From Acinetobacter lwoffii (GTDB taxonomy: Bacteria > Pseudomonadota > Gammaproteobacteria > Pseudomonadales > Moraxellaceae): DNA of 40,697 nt. The stretch is from the NCBI GenBank assembly GCA_013530545.1, contig SPVA01000006.1:1-40697 (forward strand). The letters are read 5' to 3'. Below the pieces are notes generated by a model that was not told the DNA's origin, searched no databases, and saw only the letters and a list, made by a program, of their open reading frames with translations. Below are positions 36,631 through 40,697 of this stretch, in pieces (within the stretch, counting starts at the first letter, position 1; each line of letters begins with the position of its first letter). The position numbers and the translations under genes were made by a program.

Positions 36631-37017
36631 TTATCGGAACCCGGACGCATAAGAGCGGGATTGATAAAGATTGGCCTGATCCATAATTAAAGCCAACATA
36701 CATTGACCTTGCTGCTGCTTGGCATATTTTCCTGACATTCTAAAATTACATTGCTGGGCCAGTTTACGCTCCCACAATACATGCTGACTGCGAATGGCGG
36801 CGGTCTGATTCGGATTTAATTTAAGATAAGTTTTATAGTTTTTCTTCAGACGTTTATTGTGAACTTTCAGCTCTTTTTCCAGGCATTTTTCCGCTTTGGG
36901 TGTATTACCATAACTAAAATTCATGCACTGTGTATATTCCTTGGAATACCCAACAGCAGCTTGTGTCTGAACCGCAGTACCCGCAAAAATTGCAACTAAA
37001 AACCATGCAAGACGCAT
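36631..37017 (-). CDS. LprI-like (DUF1311) exported protein
   Basis: A 128-residue protein from the ATG at 37017, which has GGGGAAG just upstream. An upstream in-frame start at 37065 lacks such a site. The N-terminus is a signal peptide (RLAWFLVAIFAGTAVQTQA). The mature part fits lysozyme-inhibitor LprI: Cys-rich, YTQCMNF, AEKCLEKELKVHNKRLKKNYKTYL, then HVLWERKLAQQCNF. The Cys pairs and W-R-C motif resemble the protein at 30507. It probably acts in the periplasm, perhaps against host or phage muramidase; this is inferred from the family. Confidence 0.8.
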   Translation of the reverse strand: MRLAWFLVAIFAGTAVQTQAAVGYSKEYTQCMNFSYGNTPKAEKCLEKELKVHNKRLKKNYKTYLKLNPNQTAAIRSQHVLWERKLAQQCNFRMSGKYAKQQQGQCMLALIMDQANLYQSRSYASGFR

Positions 37018-37217
37018 AACTTCCCCTTGACCGAAACCGGTACAATCCCAATAAATGTTTAACAATCAATATTGTTTAAATTATCCACTGATATTAACGC
37101 AGTCCGGACAAAAATCCTATGCATTTCTAGGACTGAAAGATTAAACAGTTGCACAATTGAAAATTGGCACATGACCCACATATAATCCGCACTCAATCTT
37201 CAAATGAGCCCAGATCT

Positions 37218-37526
37218 ATGAGCTATAAGCACAATAATCTTATGGCGATGCGCCAGAATTACTGGAATGATCAAGCCTCCAGTCAGGTGCAGCAAGAAAA
37301 GGTATTTTTGCAGTCGACCTTAATGCAACATGGCGTATTTACCGATGCGACATTGGACGATGCTAAATATCTATTTTTTGGCTTGCCAAGTATTGTGATT
37401 GTAAAAGGCTATGCTTTAGGCTTCATGCATGACAGCGTACAGCGCCTGATTCATCAACATATTCAAACAAATAAACAACAGTTACAACAACGATCTGAAT
37501 TAAAAATCCAATTTCAAATGGCATAA
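37218..37526 (+). CDS. Conserved hypothetical protein, 102 aa
   Basis: Starts at the ATG at 37218 (MSYKHNNLM); an upstream open stretch begins only at a TTG. The sequence is soluble and rich in Gln and His, with no signal peptide. A central hydrophobic segment (YLFFGLPSIVIVKGYALGF) separates two helical ends. I recognise no family. It has no clear partner; the kinase gene follows after 160 bp. Confidence 0.65.
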   Translation: MSYKHNNLMAMRQNYWNDQASSQVQQEKVFLQSTLMQHGVFTDATLDDAKYLFFGLPSIVIVKGYALGFMHDSVQRLIHQHIQTNKQQLQQRSELKIQFQMA

Positions 37527-37686
37527 TGCCCTGCCTAAACTGATACAAGTTGGTGAATAAATGAAAGCTTGCCTAGCTTTTACTATAAATTCAGCGGCTT
37601 AAACTTTTTTAATACGTGCAGAAACGCTACTATCCCTTACAATGATTTATTCTGCTTCATGCTGATGATGAAAGGATCGAGTTTAC

Positions 37687-39063
37687 ATGTCAGATCAGAA
37701 CGATAAGCTTAAACAACTGAAAACCTCCTCTATGGATCGACGCTTATCGATCGCGAAGGCATCCTTGCTGGCAGGCACGCGTTGGGCGGCTTCTAGTGCA
37801 AGCTCCATGTTCTCGAGCGAAGAAGAAAAAGAAAAGAAACGTAAAAAAGCCATGAAAGAACAGGCCGATTATCTGGTAGCGGAAATTGGCAAGCTGAAAG
37901 GGTCTATCGTTAAAATTGGCCAAATGATGGCGCTATATGGTGAGCATTTTCTGCCAGAAGAAGTCACTCAAGCTCTAAATACCCTGAACAATCAGACGGT
38001 GGCATTGGCATGGCCAGCCATCAAGACCCAGTTACAGCAACAACTCGGTTCAAAACTCGACGATCTCACCATTGATCATGAACCTTTGGGCACAGCTTCT
38101 TTGGCACAGGTACATCGCGCTACCCGAAAATCCGATGGCATGGAACTGGTGTTAAAAATTCAGTATCCGGGTGTGGCAGAAGCCATTGATTCGGATATGA
38201 GCCTGTTTAAAAACATGCTGAAATTGACCCGTATCGTACCGCAGACCCGCGAATTCGACCAATGGTTCGATGAAGTCCGTGAGATGATGCATCGTGAAGT
38301 AAATTATCAGATTGAAGCAGATACCACGCGTCGTTTTGCTGCCCGATTAAAAGATGATCCGCGCTATATCGTCCCAACCATTATTAATGAATATTGCTCT
38401 GATCGTGTGCTGTGCATGACCTTCGAACGCGGTGTGCCGATCAATAGCCCGGTGATTTTGTCCCTACCCCAAGAACGCCGCAACCAGTTAGGTGAAGCCT
38501 CTCTGGAAATTGCAGTGCGTGAAATCTTCGAATGGGGCGAGATGCAAACCGATCCGAACTTTGGTAACTATCTGGTTCGTCTGGGCAATGGCGCAGATGT
38601 GCACGACAAGATCATTCTGCTCGACTTTGGCGCGATCCGTCAGTTTGACCAGCATCTGCTCAGTGTTGCACGTAATCTGATTCAGGCAGGCTATCATCAT
38701 GACTCGGATATGATGGTCAAGGCGATGACTGGTTATGAGTTTTTTGATTCGATTCCGCAAAGCATCAAACCCGATATGGCCAAGGTCTTCTTATTAGCTA
38801 CCGAAGCGTTTAGTTCACCGCTAAATAATCAAGAATTGCCAGCTGGCATCATGGATGAACATAATCGCTATGACTGGAAAAAAAGCCAGCTGCATAGCCG
38901 TGTGATGCAACAGGCGTCGAGATCTATGGCTTCACGTTATTTCAGTGTTCCACCAAAGGAATTTATGTTTATTAGCCGTAAATTTATTGGTGCTTACACC
39001 TTTATGACCGTGATTGATGCCAAAACCAATGTGCGTGCCATGATTAAACATCATCTCTCTTAA
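37687..39063 (+). CDS. ABC1/UbiB/AarF-family atypical kinase
   Basis: A 458-residue protein-kinase-like protein. It has the family KxGQ motif (KGSIVKIGQM, Lys76 to Gln79), the ATP-binding ELVLKIQYPGV, and the metal-binding LLDFGAIRQF. These proteins bind ATP and help extract or synthesise ubiquinone or other lipids at the membrane. It is shorter than E. coli UbiB and not beside ubi genes, so it is a paralogue. A strong terminator follows. Confidence 0.9.
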   Translation: MSDQNDKLKQLKTSSMDRRLSIAKASLLAGTRWAASSASSMFSSEEEKEKKRKKAMKEQADYLVAEIGKLKGSIVKIGQMMALYGEHFLPEEVTQALNTLNNQTVALAWPAIKTQLQQQLGSKLDDLTIDHEPLGTASLAQVHRATRKSDGMELVLKIQYPGVAEAIDSDMSLFKNMLKLTRIVPQTREFDQWFDEVREMMHREVNYQIEADTTRRFAARLKDDPRYIVPTIINEYCSDRVLCMTFERGVPINSPVILSLPQERRNQLGEASLEIAVREIFEWGEMQTDPNFGNYLVRLGNGADVHDKIILLDFGAIRQFDQHLLSVARNLIQAGYHHDSDMMVKAMTGYEFFDSIPQSIKPDMAKVFLLATEAFSSPLNNQELPAGIMDEHNRYDWKKSQLHSRVMQQASRSMASRYFSVPPKEFMFISRKFIGAYTFMTVIDAKTNVRAMIKHHLS

Positions 39064-39083
39064 AATAAAACCTGCATCAAAAA

Positions 39084-39117
39084 GACCCGGATGATTTTGT
39101 CATTCGGGTCAATTTTT
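39084..39117 (+). terminator. Terminator after the ABC1-kinase gene
   Basis: GACCCGGATGA and TCATTCGGGTC form an 11-bp stem (one G-T pair) with a short loop, followed by TTTTT. Confidence 0.85.
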
Positions 39118-39299
39118 ATCCAAAATGGATTTTTTGTGTTTTTATCTTTCTTTTAATTTTCATTGATTTATTCGTCCCTTTCTTCAATCCCAAAAACCTA
39201 AAAATTGTCACTCATTCATGTCAGGTATGACATAGTTTTATCTCTGAGTGCATGTCAGTATTAAAAAAATAACGTGACAACACCTTTAGGATAATCAAA

Positions 39300-40574
39300 A
39301 TGAATAATATGGTGAATAAAGCCCAAGGATTTGGCTTGTCCATACTGACCAAAATCGCGGGTAGCGAAGTATTAGATCAATTAAAACTGCGTAAATTTGT
39401 AGAAAAATCACTTTATCAAAGTTCAAAAGCAGGATTCAAAACCTTAAGTCAAACCCAGAAAATCCTGAAATCTGGCCAGAAGATTCAAAAACAGCGTCTG
39501 CCGCATCAGTCCAAATCCTTATTTGATCTGAATCTGACTGAAGAACAGCAAATGACCTGTAATGCCATGCAGCAATTTGCTAAAGAGGTGCTATATCCAT
39601 TGGCACATGATGCAGATCAGCATGAATTATTTCCCCATGAACTCTGGCAATACAGCACTGATTTAGGTTTGAATTTCTATGCCCTGCCTGAAGCATTGGG
39701 GGGCGTTGCATCGGAACAGAATATAGTTAGCAATATTTTAATCGCTCAACATTTGGCTCAGGGTGATTTCAGTCTGACGGCTGGCTTACTTTCGACTTTT
39801 AGTGTCATTAACGCCATTACCCGCTGGGGCTCAGAGCAGATTCAGTCAGAATATCTGGGCGCTTTCGCAGAGAATCCTGAGTTAAAGGCCACCTTTGCAG
39901 TTAACCCGGAGCAACTTAGAACCAAGGCTGTTGCACATCAGGGACATTATCTGATTCGAGGTCAAAAGACATTGGTGCTCTTGGGAGAAAGTGCCGATCT
40001 CTATCTGGTCAGTGCTGATCTAGATGGCAGAGCTGAGGTCTTTGTGGTGCAACGAGACAGTACCGTTACTGCAAAAAAATCGCCGGCTATGGGATTAAAA
40101 GCTACTGAAACAGTCACGCTCAAATTTGAAAATACTCCGGCACATCGTCTAGGAGATGCGGATTTTGATTATCGTGCATTCATAGATTTGGGAAATTTAA
40201 TGTGGTGTGCGATGGCGGTGGGCACCTGTGAAGCAGTCAAAAAATACTGTGTGCAATACGCCAATGAACGTATCGCTTTTGGTGAACCGATTTCCCATCG
40301 TCAGAGTGTCGCCTTTATGATTGCCGATATGGCCATTGAAATTGACGCTATGCAAATGTTGATCTTGAATGCCGCCAGTCTGGCTGAATCCGGTCAAGAT
40401 TTTCATCGTGAGGCTTATCTGGCGCGCCTACTCTGCGCAGAAAAATCCATGAAAATAGGCACCGATGGTGTACAGATTTTGGGTGGTCATGGTTTTACCA
40501 AAGAACATCCGGTAGAGCGTTGGTATAGAGACCTGAGAGCCACTGCCATTCTCCATTCTGGCTTGCATGCCTGA
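39300..40574 (+). CDS. Acyl-CoA dehydrogenase family protein, divergent active site
   Basis: A 424-residue acyl-CoA-dehydrogenase-fold protein with an N-terminal extension of about 70 residues. The N-terminal helical domain (LTEEQQMTCNAMQQFAKEVLYPLAHDADQHE), middle domain and C-terminal helices (QILGGHGFTKEHPVERWYRDLRA) are present. Two usual features are missing: the TEPxxGSD region reads FAVNPEQLRTKA, and the catalytic Glu of the YEGT site is replaced by ILHSG near the C-terminus. It may be the non-catalytic partner in a mixed complex with the next gene. It is 21 nt from that gene. Confidence 0.8.
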   Translation: MNNMVNKAQGFGLSILTKIAGSEVLDQLKLRKFVEKSLYQSSKAGFKTLSQTQKILKSGQKIQKQRLPHQSKSLFDLNLTEEQQMTCNAMQQFAKEVLYPLAHDADQHELFPHELWQYSTDLGLNFYALPEALGGVASEQNIVSNILIAQHLAQGDFSLTAGLLSTFSVINAITRWGSEQIQSEYLGAFAENPELKATFAVNPEQLRTKAVAHQGHYLIRGQKTLVLLGESADLYLVSADLDGRAEVFVVQRDSTVTAKKSPAMGLKATETVTLKFENTPAHRLGDADFDYRAFIDLGNLMWCAMAVGTCEAVKKYCVQYANERIAFGEPISHRQSVAFMIADMAIEIDAMQMLILNAASLAESGQDFHREAYLARLLCAEKSMKIGTDGVQILGGHGFTKEHPVERWYRDLRATAILHSGLHA

Positions 40575-40594
40575 TCAAAACATAAAGAAGAACA

Positions 40595-40697
40595 ATGATG
40601 AATCTACAAACTCCAAAAAAATTTAAGCTTTTGATTGATCAAGCACATGAAGTTGCCCTCAATGTTTTGCGTCCGATTTCACGTAAATATGACAAGG
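40595..40697 (+). CDS. Start of a second acyl-CoA dehydrogenase-like gene, cut by window end
   Basis: A frame opens at ATG 40595 (or 40598) with an AAGAAG upstream, 21 nt after the previous gene. The visible residues MMNLQTPKKFKLLIDQAH and the following EVALNVLRPISRKYD look like the N-terminal helix of an acyl-CoA dehydrogenase. The rest lies outside the window, so the family call rests on 34 residues and on the context. Confidence 0.6.
   Translation, partial: MMNLQTPKKFKLLIDQAHEVALNVLRPISRKYDK

Overview
The window looks like core chromosome of an Acinetobacter species (Moraxellaceae, Gammaproteobacteria). The evidence is the moderately AT-rich sequence, the divergent alkR-alkM alkane hydroxylase pair, the many acyl-CoA dehydrogenases, and lpxB, ispF, prmB and aroC arranged singly among small transcription units. 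There is no tRNA, rRNA, CRISPR array or intact mobile element; a possible transposase tail sits at the left edge.

Layout. 1-680: edge fragment and decayed sequence. 682-2105: a DAHP synthase (minus strand) preceded by a long leader with two separate aromatic-rich leader peptides, a terminator and mutually exclusive hairpins. 2254-8447: glycine-zipper protein, formaldehyde-detoxifying class III alcohol dehydrogenase, PLD/cardiolipin-synthase-like lipoprotein, a hypothetical protein, a flavin-binding PNPOx-fold protein, a uracil-DNA-glycosylase-fold protein and an SGNH hydrolase. 8665-14039: membrane fatty acid desaturase, then a four-gene operon (ACAD10/11-type acyl-CoA dehydrogenase, phosphotransferase, histidine phosphatase, SDR) with a divergent LysR regulator. 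15220-18491: nuclease and a cyanide-insensitive-type bd oxidase (cydA, cydB, small DUF2474 subunit). 18748-25687: MarR-MFS operon, GlxA-type regulator, acyl-CoA dehydrogenase, alkM/alkR. 25690-30415: lpxB, TauE permease, second DAHP synthase, phosphatase-like protein, ispF. 30507-37526: LprI-like proteins, dadA behind a tandem glycine riboswitch, AEC permease, prmB-aroC, and a small protein. 37687-40697: ABC1/UbiB kinase and two tandem acyl-CoA dehydrogenases, the second cut by the window end.

Functional themes. Lipid and alkane use dominates: AlkM oxidises n-alkanes, and several acyl-CoA dehydrogenases, a desaturase, a kinase/ACAD pair of the type that handles hydroxy-acyl-CoAs and an SGNH hydrolase act on fatty acyl compounds. 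The shikimate pathway appears at entry (two DAHP synthases) and exit (chorismate synthase). Only the first DAHP synthase has an attenuator.

The most interesting item is the 1732-2105 leader. An 18-residue peptide containing YFYFW is followed by five short segments that can pair 1:2, 2:3, 3:4 and 4:5, with segment 5 forming the terminator loop. A second peptide with nine aromatic residues in its first 17 lies after the terminator, just before the gene. Other points to check are the dadA glycine riboswitch, a catalytic-glutamate-less acyl-CoA dehydrogenase beside a second one, a five-copy 12-mer, and operator-like inverted repeats at marR and alkR/alkM.
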